A DNA stretch of 64,000 nucleotides, from the NCBI GenBank assembly GCA_036267155.1, contig DATAWP010000001.1, forward strand, positions 7,930 to 71,929. Direction: 5' to 3'. Source of the stretch: PALSA-1353 sp036267155 (GTDB lineage: Bacteria > Planctomycetota > Phycisphaerae > Tepidisphaerales > Tepidisphaeraceae). Shown here piece after piece: positions 26,912 through 34,197 of the stretch (position 1 is its first letter; every line of letters starts with the position of its first letter). The notes beneath the pieces were generated by a model that was given only the letters and a program-made list of their open reading frames with translations, made no database searches and was not told where the DNA came from. The position numbers and the translations under genes are program-made.

Positions 26912-27685
26912 TCAGAGAATCACGCTGGCCGCGAAATATCGGCGCCATGCCTGCTGCTGGGCAGGATCGAGTGCATCCCACCATTTCACGGCCGCTTGGG
27001 TGGACTCGGGGCCTTTGGCGCCGGGCGGGGGCTGCTCGCCAATCCGCGCGTAATGGGCCTTGTATTGCGTGCGAAACGCCACGGTGGGCGCCCTTTGGTG
27101 GGCGCGGGCAAGCCCCTGGGCGAGGATGACGTTCCACATCGTGGAATCGCCGATCGGGCCGAGTTCGTGCGGCATCATGCCCCACAGCGGCAGCAAGCCG
27201 TACGCCTGCCGGGCGAAGAAATAGCAGCTCGTGTCCACGTGCTGTTGGCCGTTGGAATCGAAGGTATCCGTGTACATCATCGTGCCGTCGGGCCGGTGAA
27301 TGGTTCGCGCGGCTGAGCAGACCGCCGCGCCGGTTTCTCGATGAAGACGAACCATCGATTCGATATGGTTTGGGTAATACCAGTTGTCCCCATCGAGATA
27401 GGCGATGGCGTCGAAACCCTGATTCTTTGCCACGAGCGACCCGATGCACCGCGGCGTGTTGCCGACGTCGCCATGGGGACGAGGCAAGGTGATGTGCTCG
27501 GCCCGCCATTTCTGAACCTCGGCCGCCCGGGGCGAACCATCGGAAACGAGGAAATGGGCGCAAGGATAGGATTGGTTCAGAACGCTCCGATGACAGATAT
27601 CGAGAATTTCGATCGACTCGCCGAAATACGGCGTAATCACCGCCACGCGAAGGGGCGAGGAGAGTTTATCCGGCGCAGAGGTCAT
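26912..27685 (-). CDS. Family 2-like glycosyltransferase
   Basis: A 257-residue GT-A enzyme. It opens with LRVAVITPYFGESIEILDICHRSVLNQSYP, the first strand and helix of GT2 enzymes, and has the metal-binding motif in AIAYLDGDNWYYPNH (about residue 95-109). A later HELGPIGDSTMW segment fits the acceptor region. The ATG at 27685 is the only plausible start. No membrane helix. It lies between a PEP-CTERM gene and the tandem GT41 gene, with 352 bases upstream. Donor and acceptor are unknown; a role in glycosylating exported or surface material is plausible from the neighbourhood only. Confidence 0.8.
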   Translation of the reverse strand: MTSAPDKLSSPLRVAVITPYFGESIEILDICHRSVLNQSYPCAHFLVSDGSPRAAEVQKWRAEHITLPRPHGDVGNTPRCIGSLVAKNQGFDAIAYLDGDNWYYPNHIESMVRLHRETGAAVCSAARTIHRPDGTMMYTDTFDSNGQQHVDTSCYFFARQAYGLLPLWGMMPHELGPIGDSTMWNVILAQGLARAHQRAPTVAFRTQYKAHYARIGEQPPPGAKGPESTQAAVKWWDALDPAQQQAWRRYFAASVIL

Positions 27686-28037
27686 TGAATTCGAGATCGT
27701 TTCGATCTGTCATACAGCAGCTTCGATTCCCACAAAAGCGCAGAATAGCAATCTTCACCGATGAAAACCAAAAATGGGTACAAAACTTTCACCCGCTGCC
27801 CATATATATAGAGGGCAACGCTTTTTCCGTTCGCCCAAACCGCCGCGTCCTGTTATCCGAGGACTTTGATCGCGCGATTCCGACAAATGTCTCAAACGCA
27901 ATCGCCCAAAAAGGGAGGCATTTTTGGACAAATGGGACATTTTGAAGACCCGGATGAACTGAGAATGCGGTTCGACCTATCGCTTGATGTCCTGCACATG
28001 TCATACGGGATGCCGCGGAGAGCATGCTCTACTTCTG
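27686..28037. other. Intergenic region, no gene seen
   Basis: 352 bases between the GT2 start and the tandem GT41 stop (both minus strand). It is AT-richer than the neighbours. Only a 6-bp hairpin (AGATCG/CGATCT, 27694-27708), nine bases before the GT2 start codon, and an AT run near 27803 stand out; the GT2 promoter is probably here. Confidence 0.5.
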
Positions 28038-31007
28038 TTATACGTCCGCGCACCAGGCCCGCCACATCTGCCGCAGGCTGGCTTCGATGGCTCGGGTGAA
28101 TCCGCGGGCGTCCGTCAATGGGGACTGCCGCATCCGCTCCCGCAGGTTTTGCCGCAGCTCGGCGAGCCGGGAAACGTCCCCCGCCATCCCCACGGCGATC
28201 CGCACAAACTGTTCCGGCGTGCGGGCCACCAGTTGTTCCAGGCCAAGATTGCTCAACTGGCTGAGTCCCGCCCGGCCCACCGCCGACCGGCCTGCCAACG
28301 TCACCACCGGCACGCCCATCCACAGCGAGTCCAGGCTCGTCGTGTGGCCGTTATACGGAATCGTGTCCAGTCCCAGATCGATGCGATCGTACGTTCGCAG
28401 ATAGTCGGCCCGGCTCTGGCGATCCACGAATTGAATCCTCGCCGGCGCGATGCCCAGCCGCTCAAATCGTTCCAGCAGCCGCCGCCGGAACTCACCCTCC
28501 GGGACCAGCATCAGAAGCCGCGAGTCCGTCCTGGCGGCCAGCACCTCGGCCCAAAGCTGCACCACGGGGAAATTGACCTTGGGGAAATTGTTCAGACATC
28601 CGAACGTGACATAGCCGTTGCGCCGTGCCGGCAGGGGGGCAACCGCATACTCATCCACCTCCATGGCCGAGGGATCGTAGCACCAGAAGCTGTGCGGCAG
28701 CCGGATCGAGCGTTCGGAATAAAACGCGTCCTGCCCCGGTGGATCGAGATACGGATCGGTCAGCCGATAATCGATCGCTTCCAGCCCGGTCGTTCCGGGA
28801 TAACCGGCAAACGTGGCCTGTACCGGCGCCGGCTTGCGGGCGAACACCAGCAGCCGATTCTGGGCCGAATGCAGCGACAGATCCACCAGGATGTCGATCC
28901 GGTCGTCATGGATGATCTGCGCAACCGCGTCGTCCGGCACCTCGCAAATATCCCGCCAGCCGTCGGCCAACGCCTGGAACCGCAGCGTGTAGTCGTCGTG
29001 ATCCTGGGCGTTGCTGTAGCAGAAGAACTCGAAGCTTTGCCGATCGTGCTCGCGAAACAGCGGGAAAACATTTCGGCCCACGACATGGTTCCTGAAATCC
29101 CCCGATACGAATCCGATTCGCAGCCGGCGCTCGGGCGAGCGGTCATTGGCGTGAGGCTTGATCGACCCCGCCAGCGGACGGGCGTGCAGTTCGTTCCATC
29201 GCTTCGCTTCGGCCAGGATTGCGGTGGCATCGAAGTTGGGATGGTACTGCATCTGCATCACCCAATTGCTGCGGGCCACGAAATTTGTCGGGTCCGCCTC
29301 CATCACCTGCCGGTAGGCGTCCAGCTTCTGGTCGATCTCGATCGCGGCATCGTTGGGACCGGCCGGGGAAGGCGCGACCGCCGGCTTTTCGCACCATCGC
29401 TGCCACATCCAGCGATATGCCGATTCCATGTTTCGCGTAAATTTCTTTGCATCCATGAGCGGAGAGGATTCCATCCGCTGGCGCAGGCCGGCCCGCAGCT
29501 CGATCAGGCGCGGACGATCCAGGGCCAATTCCACCGCGATCTCGACAAATCGCGCCGGATCGTTGCCGACCAGTTCCGCCAATCCAACCGTCGAAAGCAG
29601 GCTCAATCCAGCCCGACCCGCGGCTGTATTCCCGACGAGGCTCACCACCGGCACCCCCATCCACATCGCATCGCACGTCGTCGTGATCCCGTTGTACGGC
29701 AGCGTGTCCAGAACAATATCGATCAGATCGTAAAGCCGGAGGTATTCCAGCCGGACGCGGCTTTCGGTGAACGCAATGCGATTCGGGCTGATGCCCTCCT
29801 CACCGAAGATGCGCACGATGAGCTGGCGTTGATCCTGCTCCGTGCTGAGGACGAATAGCCGCGAGCCTTCCACGCCATGCAGCACCTTGGCCCAAAGCCG
29901 CAGGATCGGCTCGTTCAGTTTTCGCGGACTGTTCAGCGACCCGAAGCAAATCGGGCCTCCGCGATCCGCTTTCACCGGCTGGGAAAAACCCAGCGGACCA
30001 AAACAGCACCAGCAATCGGGCAGGCGGTAAGATTCTTCGCTGTACCAACTCGCGCGCCCGGGCGGATCGAAGTGGGCATCGGTCAGCCGGTAATCCACCG
30101 TCCCCAGCCCCGTGGTTCCGGGATACGCCAACCACGTCACCTGCACCGGCGCCGGTTTGCGGGCAAAGACCAGCAGCCGGCTCCGGGCCATGTGCATCGT
30201 CAGATCCACCAGGATGTCGATCTGGTCGCGGCGAATCTGCTCGGCCAGCGCTTCGTCGCTCAGCGAGCCCACGTCATGCCACACGTCGGCGCATTCGCGA
30301 AGGTGCGCGGTCACGCCGTCGGGCTGGGGGACGCTCGAATAACAGTGAATCTCGAATTGCTTGTGCCCGTGCGATTCCATCAGCGGCACGACGAAAAAGC
30401 ATTCCGCCTGGCCGTAGAAATCAGGCGATACGTAGCCGATCTTCAGCCGACGATCCGGGTTTCGGTCATTCCGATGCGGCAGAATCGACCCTCGCAACGG
30501 CTGTGCGTGCCGCTGTTCCCATCGCATCAGCTCCTGGAAGATTTTTTCTTCGTCGTAGTCCGGATTGAAATAGAGGCTGTACACCAAATCGTCATGCGCG
30601 CGGCTGCTGTGGGGATCGGCGGCGACTGCGGAGCGATAATGACGCCTGCCCACCGCTTTCATCGCCCGCGCCAGGTTTTCGCGAGCGGGTTCATAGTCCG
30701 GCCGCAACTCCAGTGCCGTCTTGAAAGCATCGATCGCCTCCTGCGGCCGCTTCAGCGAGATCAACGCCAATCCCAGGCTGTTGTGGTAATCCGCAAATTG
30801 ATCGTTTTGTTCGATCGCCTGCTGGATCAGCGGCAAGGCGATCTGGGGCTTGCCCCGTTGCAAGCTCAGGGCGCCCAGCAGATGCAGCGCATGCGCATGC
30901 CTGGGATGCTCGGTCAGGATTTGCCGATAAACCGCTTCCGCCTCGTCCAGGCTGCCGGCGGACTGATGTCTGAACGCCAATTCGAGTTGCGATTGCAAGC
31001 TTGACAT
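28038..31007 (-). CDS. TPR protein with two tandem O-GlcNAc transferase/SPINDLY-like (GT41) domains
   Basis: The 989-residue protein has about four TPRs (1-130), a complete first GT41 region (about 184-545: RRLKIGYVSPDF ... FGSLNSPRKLN ... DIVLDTLPYNGITTTCDAMWMGVPVV ... TAAGRAG) and, after a linker, a second one (about 626-980: RRLRIGFVSGDF ... FGCLNNFPKVN ... DLGLDTIPYNGHTTSLDSLWMGVPVV ... SAVGRAG). Both retain the usual motifs, so both may be active. Family members normally carry one catalytic unit. A short helical segment (KLDAYRQVMEADPTNFVAR) before the second unit looks like a leftover TPR, consistent with duplication of a TPR-GT41 gene. The ATG at 31007 overlaps the recR stop by one base, so translation is probably coupled to recR. 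Confidence 0.87.
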   Translation of the reverse strand: MSSLQSQLELAFRHQSAGSLDEAEAVYRQILTEHPRHAHALHLLGALSLQRGKPQIALPLIQQAIEQNDQFADYHNSLGLALISLKRPQEAIDAFKTALELRPDYEPARENLARAMKAVGRRHYRSAVAADPHSSRAHDDLVYSLYFNPDYDEEKIFQELMRWEQRHAQPLRGSILPHRNDRNPDRRLKIGYVSPDFYGQAECFFVVPLMESHGHKQFEIHCYSSVPQPDGVTAHLRECADVWHDVGSLSDEALAEQIRRDQIDILVDLTMHMARSRLLVFARKPAPVQVTWLAYPGTTGLGTVDYRLTDAHFDPPGRASWYSEESYRLPDCWCCFGPLGFSQPVKADRGGPICFGSLNSPRKLNEPILRLWAKVLHGVEGSRLFVLSTEQDQRQLIVRIFGEEGISPNRIAFTESRVRLEYLRLYDLIDIVLDTLPYNGITTTCDAMWMGVPVVSLVGNTAAGRAGLSLLSTVGLAELVGNDPARFVEIAVELALDRPRLIELRAGLRQRMESSPLMDAKKFTRNMESAYRWMWQRWCEKPAVAPSPAGPNDAAIEIDQKLDAYRQVMEADPTNFVARSNWVMQMQYHPNFDATAILAEAKRWNELHARPLAGSIKPHANDRSPERRLRIGFVSGDFRNHVVGRNVFPLFREHDRQSFEFFCYSNAQDHDDYTLRFQALADGWRDICEVPDDAVAQIIHDDRIDILVDLSLHSAQNRLLVFARKPAPVQATFAGYPGTTGLEAIDYRLTDPYLDPPGQDAFYSERSIRLPHSFWCYDPSAMEVDEYAVAPLPARRNGYVTFGCLNNFPKVNFPVVQLWAEVLAARTDSRLLMLVPEGEFRRRLLERFERLGIAPARIQFVDRQSRADYLRTYDRIDLGLDTIPYNGHTTSLDSLWMGVPVVTLAGRSAVGRAGLSQLSNLGLEQLVARTPEQFVRIAVGMAGDVSRLAELRQNLRERMRQSPLTDARGFTRAIEASLRQMWRAWCADV

Positions 31008-31612
31008 CACATTTTCTGCCGCCCGGAAATCGCGTCCGCCAGGATGCTTTTGTTGGCGTATTCGATGTTGCTGCCGGCTGGCAACCCGCGCGCCAGCCGG
31101 GTGACCTGCACTTGGGGGAATCGTGATGCGATGAGGTTCTGGATGTACAGCGCCGTGCCGTCGCCATCGACCGTGGGGTTGGTCCCCATGATGACCTCGC
31201 GGATGGAGCCCGACTCCAGCCGCTTGGCCAGGGCGTCGATCGTCAAATCCTGTGGATGCGATTCCTCCAGCGGCGCGATGCGGCCCAGCAGCACGTGATA
31301 CACGCCGTTGTACAGCCCGGTGGATTCCAGCGCCAGCAAATCCTTCGGTTGCTCGACGACGCAGACGAGGGATTGATCCCGCCCCGGGTTGCCGCAAATG
31401 CCGCACGGGTCTTGCTCGGTGAGGTTAAAGCAGATGCTGCAATGACGAATTCGCGTCTTGACGTCGCGGATCGCTTCGGCCAGCTTCATCGCCTCCTCGG
31501 GACTTTGCTTAAGCAGATGGAACGCGATTCGTTCCGCCGACCGCGCCCCGATCCCGGGAAGACGGGCCAGTTCGTTCATGAGCGTTTGAATGCTTTGGGT
31601 GTAGCTGGACAT
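31007..31612 (-). CDS. recR: Recombination protein RecR
   Basis: A 201-residue RecR, the usual length. It has the N-terminal helix-hairpin-helix (LARLPGIGARSAERIAFHLL), a four-cysteine zinc finger (CSICFNLTEQDPCGIC), and a Toprim domain (SLVCVVEQPKDLLALE ... EVIMGTNPTVDGDGTALY). RecR works with RecF and RecO to load RecA on gapped DNA. The stop codon overlaps the start of the tandem GT41 gene by one base, an unusual partner since recR normally follows dnaX and ybaB. Upstream, on the same strand, lie a broken toxin gene and its antitoxin. Confidence 0.95.
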   Translation of the reverse strand: MSSYTQSIQTLMNELARLPGIGARSAERIAFHLLKQSPEEAMKLAEAIRDVKTRIRHCSICFNLTEQDPCGICGNPGRDQSLVCVVEQPKDLLALESTGLYNGVYHVLLGRIAPLEESHPQDLTIDALAKRLESGSIREVIMGTNPTVDGDGTALYIQNLIASRFPQVQVTRLARGLPAGSNIEYANKSILADAISGRQKM

Positions 31613-31621
31613 TCGCGAAGA

Positions 31622-31810
31622 TTATATGCCATTTGTGATGCGTGGCCCATTGGTCGAACTTGCGGTCATGGCCGATCCTGTCGAAGTGACACGTGGGTTC
31701 GCAGATAGTTCGCCACCTCCGCCTTCCCAGCCTTGTCCCGCGAATCGCTGGGTCTGCTCTTTGTGGATTTCAACAGCATCTCCAACAGAGAGGAGGATGC
31801 GCTCGGTCAT
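31622..31810 (-). pseudogene. Truncated Doc/Fic-like toxin remnant
   Basis: The 62-codon frame starts in an ATGA overlap with the antitoxin stop, the typical arrangement of a toxin-antitoxin operon. The first 25 residues (ILLSVGDAVEIHKEQTQRFAG) resemble the start of death-on-curing (Doc) toxins, but the following residues do not, and the HxFxxGNKR catalytic motif of the family is absent. I read it as the 5' end of a toxin gene whose rest has been deleted. It may still be translated as a short peptide. Confidence 0.45.
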
Positions 31811-32037
31811 TCGCTCAGCCGCTTGAGGGTCTTGGCGTGCCGTGTCGTTACGCGGTCCAGAGATTCGCGAAATTTCCGGCGACGATTCGGTCCGACGACG
31901 TGTTGAATAATCAGCCGTCGTCCGTCATCCGTGGAGATTTCAACCGGCTGGTCAGCTTCGATCCCGACCAACTCGAGAATCGGCCTGTCAACGACAAGCG
32001 CAAGCGAGTTTCCATGTTTGACAAGCTTTTTTTGCAT
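31807..32037 (-). CDS. AbrB/MazE-like antitoxin
   Basis: A 76-residue protein starting MQKKLVKHGNSLALVVDRPILELVGI, the swapped-hairpin SpoVT/AbrB DNA-binding pattern (basic start, GNS, hydrophobic strand). The C-terminal half (NRRRKFRESLDRVTTRHAKTLKRL) is basic and helical and would bind the toxin. Such antitoxins neutralise a toxin and repress their own operon. Its stop overlaps the following start in ATGA, but the toxin gene is truncated, so this is an apparently orphan antitoxin. The upstream bases to 32115 are AT-rich and contain GTATACCATTGTATAT, a possible operator/promoter. Confidence 0.75.
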   Translation of the reverse strand: MQKKLVKHGNSLALVVDRPILELVGIEADQPVEISTDDGRRLIIQHVVGPNRRRKFRESLDRVTTRHAKTLKRLSE

Positions 32038-32115
32038 GGCGCACCCTCATCCTTATCGGTATACCATTGTATATGTATTGGTGATAACGGAAGAGCCCCG
32101 CGGCAGCCGGCTGAA

Positions 32116-33171
32116 TTACCCCGCCGCCTTGGCGCTGGGGCGGGTTTTCTCCAGCGTAACCCCCATCTCCCGGAACTTTTCATATCTCCGCTCCACCAGC
32201 TTTTCGACCTTCGACCGTTTCAGGTCGCGCAGCGTCTTGGCGACGTATTGCTCCAGGCTGTGAGCGGCTGTGTGCGGATCGCGGTGTGCCCCGCCCAACG
32301 GCTCGGAAATAATCGCATCCACCACGCCCAGTTCCTTGAGATGGCTGCTGGTCAGCCGAAGGCTGTCGGCCAATTGTGCGGCTCCCTCGTTCCCCTTGAA
32401 CAGAATCGCCGAACACGCCTCGGGACTGATCACCGAATACCAGGCGAATTCCATCATGGCCACGCGATCGGCCACGCCGATTCCCAGCGCGCCGCCGCTG
32501 CCTCCTTCACCCAGGACCACCGACACGATTGGCGTTCTCAGCCGGCTCATCTCCATGAGATTTCGCGCGATGCTTTCGGCCTGCCCGCGCTCCTCCGCAC
32601 CGATGCCCGGATACGCCCCCGGCGTGTCGATCAGGGTTACTACGGGAAGCCCAAATTTCTCGGCTAGCTTCATGCACCGCAGGGCCTTGCGATATCCCTC
32701 GGGATGCGCCAATCCAAAAAAGCAGCGAATTTTTTCCTTGGTATCCCGCCCCTTGTGATGACCGATCAGAACGACCTTGTGTCCGCCCAGCCGGGCCAGC
32801 CCGCAGAGGATGGCCGGATCGTCCCCGAAATGCCGGTCGCCATGCAGCTCCCGAAATTCCGGGCAGATCATTTCGACATAATCCCAAAACTGCGGCCGTT
32901 GCGGATGTCTGGCGACCTGCACCGTCTCCCACGCGCTCAGATTGTCATACGTCTTTCGGAGCAGCGCGGTGTGATTCCCCCGAAGCTGCCGCAGTTCCTT
33001 GGCGTAATCGACTTGTTTTTGCTGTTGAAGGGCTTCCAGTTCCTGAATTTGCCGTTCGATTTGAGCCAGCGGCTTTTCGAATTCCAGCACATGCCGGACG
33101 GTACCGGCTGCCCCATTGGTCGCTTCGCTTTCTTGCCTCGAATCCGGTGCGTCGCTCATAACGCTCATCAT
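32116..33171 (-). CDS. accA: Acetyl-CoA carboxylase carboxyltransferase subunit alpha
   Basis: About 351 residues. AccA with AccD transfers the carboxyl group from carboxybiotin to acetyl-CoA, giving malonyl-CoA for fatty acid synthesis. Signature segments: LEFEKPLAQIERQIQELE (N-terminal helices), GDRHFGDDPAILCGLARL, LPVVTLIDTPGAYPGIGAEERGQ, and VLGEGGSGGALGIGVADRV (oxyanion loop glycines). The start is uncertain: ATG at 33171, 33168 or 33159 (MSDAPDS) are all possible and none has a clear ribosome-binding site; a GTG at 33189 is less likely. accD is not in the window. It stands alone between the antitoxin gene and the divergent tRNA. Confidence 0.95.
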   Translation of the reverse strand: MMSVMSDAPDSRQESEATNGAAGTVRHVLEFEKPLAQIERQIQELEALQQQKQVDYAKELRQLRGNHTALLRKTYDNLSAWETVQVARHPQRPQFWDYVEMICPEFRELHGDRHFGDDPAILCGLARLGGHKVVLIGHHKGRDTKEKIRCFFGLAHPEGYRKALRCMKLAEKFGLPVVTLIDTPGAYPGIGAEERGQAESIARNLMEMSRLRTPIVSVVLGEGGSGGALGIGVADRVAMMEFAWYSVISPEACSAILFKGNEGAAQLADSLRLTSSHLKELGVVDAIISEPLGGAHRDPHTAAHSLEQYVAKTLRDLKRSKVEKLVERRYEKFREMGVTLEKTRPSAKAAG

Positions 33172-33299
33172 CCAGGAGCCAGAAAACACTAGGTTAACGG
33201 CACGGCGGCGGATTGCAACGCGTTGCCCCGAACATCCTGCGAACAGATGGCTGAATAGCTGGATTTAGCTGTCGGCATCGAATAATGTGCGCGAGCCTT

Positions 33300-33386
33300 G
33301 GAGAGGTGGCAGAGTGGTTGAATGCGCCGGTTTCGAAAACCGGTCTGCCCGAAAGGGTAGCGGGAGTTCGAATCTCCCCCTCTCCG
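33300..33386 (+). tRNA. tRNA-Ser (anticodon CGA)
   Basis: An 87-base cloverleaf: acceptor GGAGAGG pairs with CCTCTCC (33379-33385) plus discriminator G. The anticodon stem CCGGT/ACCGG holds loop TTCGAAA, anticodon CGA, which reads UCG serine codons. A long variable arm (CTGCCCGAAAGGGTAG) identifies a class II tRNA, and the T arm is GGGAG-TTCGAAT-CTCCC. CCA is not encoded. A T-run (GTTTTTT) follows directly. Confidence 0.97.
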
Positions 33387-33410
33387 TTTTTTCGCCTATC
33401 CAGCGCATCC

Positions 33411-34124
33411 ATGGGTGATTTGGCAACGAAATTTCTCGGCTTTGACATTGAGATTTCCAATGTCTTCGACCTCCGACCCGGCGAGGATATCGACCAATAC
33501 GCGCCGTTTGACATTTCCGTTGCTGCCACCCACATCAATGGCGGTGAACAACGCCTGTGGCTATCAAATGGATCGGATGGCAAGCCGCTCCTGAACCTGA
33601 ATCGGGAAGAAGCACGTAATTTGCTGGAGTACCTGGATCAAATGCAGCGAACCGGACATGCCCTGATCGCATGGAACGGTCTCAGTTTTGACTTGCGATG
33701 GATCGGTCATGTGGCTGGCGATGTTTCGAAGGCGGCCGGCATCGCTCTCAAAATGTACGATCCGATGTTTCAGTTTTTCAAGTTGAAGGGCTTTCCCGTC
33801 GGTCTGTCAGCGGTTGCGCAGGGGATGAGCCTTGCCACGAAAAAACTCATGGATGGTTCCGACGCTCCTGTCCAATGGCGGGCCGGTAATCATCATGCGG
33901 TTTGCGAGTACGTGATGTGCGATGCTCGCATGACTGTCGAGATCGCGACATCGATTCACCACAAACGCCAAATTGCCTGGGTTACACAGAAGGGCACCCG
34001 CTCTTCGATTCCGCTTCCTTGCCTGCGAACTGTCGAGGACTGCCTGGGCGACCCCATGCCGGATCAGTCCCGGATGACCAAGCCGATACCACAGACGAAA
34101 TTCGCTGGCTGGTTGAATTGTTGA
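33411..34124 (+). CDS. DEDD-type 3'-5' exonuclease-like (RNase H fold) protein
   Basis: A 237-residue protein with the three exonuclease motifs in order: FLGFDIEI (Exo I, DxE), HALIAWNGLSFDLRWI (Exo II, Nx3FD) and YVMCDARMTVEIA (Exo III, YxxxD). Members of this family degrade single-stranded DNA or RNA from the 3' end or act as polymerase-associated proofreaders; which of these cannot be told here. The start at ATG 33411 lies 24 bases after the tRNA-Ser gene and gives the usual N-terminus; a longer frame reads through the tRNA and is an artefact. Nothing in the neighbourhood points to a special role. Confidence 0.75.
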   Translation: MGDLATKFLGFDIEISNVFDLRPGEDIDQYAPFDISVAATHINGGEQRLWLSNGSDGKPLLNLNREEARNLLEYLDQMQRTGHALIAWNGLSFDLRWIGHVAGDVSKAAGIALKMYDPMFQFFKLKGFPVGLSAVAQGMSLATKKLMDGSDAPVQWRAGNHHAVCEYVMCDARMTVEIATSIHHKRQIAWVTQKGTRSSIPLPCLRTVEDCLGDPMPDQSRMTKPIPQTKFAGWLNC

Positions 34125-34197
34125 ATCGGCCTGCCGGGCCGCTGCCGCGCGCAGCGGCGCAGATATTCCGGATAATATAAATTCAATGTCGGCGCCG

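Noticed and set aside
27984..29858. 624-codon plus-strand frame opposite the tandem GT41 gene
   Set aside because: Antisense shadow; Arg/His-rich without domains.
33285..33410. N-terminal extension of the exonuclease frame through the tRNA-Ser gene
   Set aside because: It would translate the tRNA; ATG 33411 after the tRNA gives the family's proper start.
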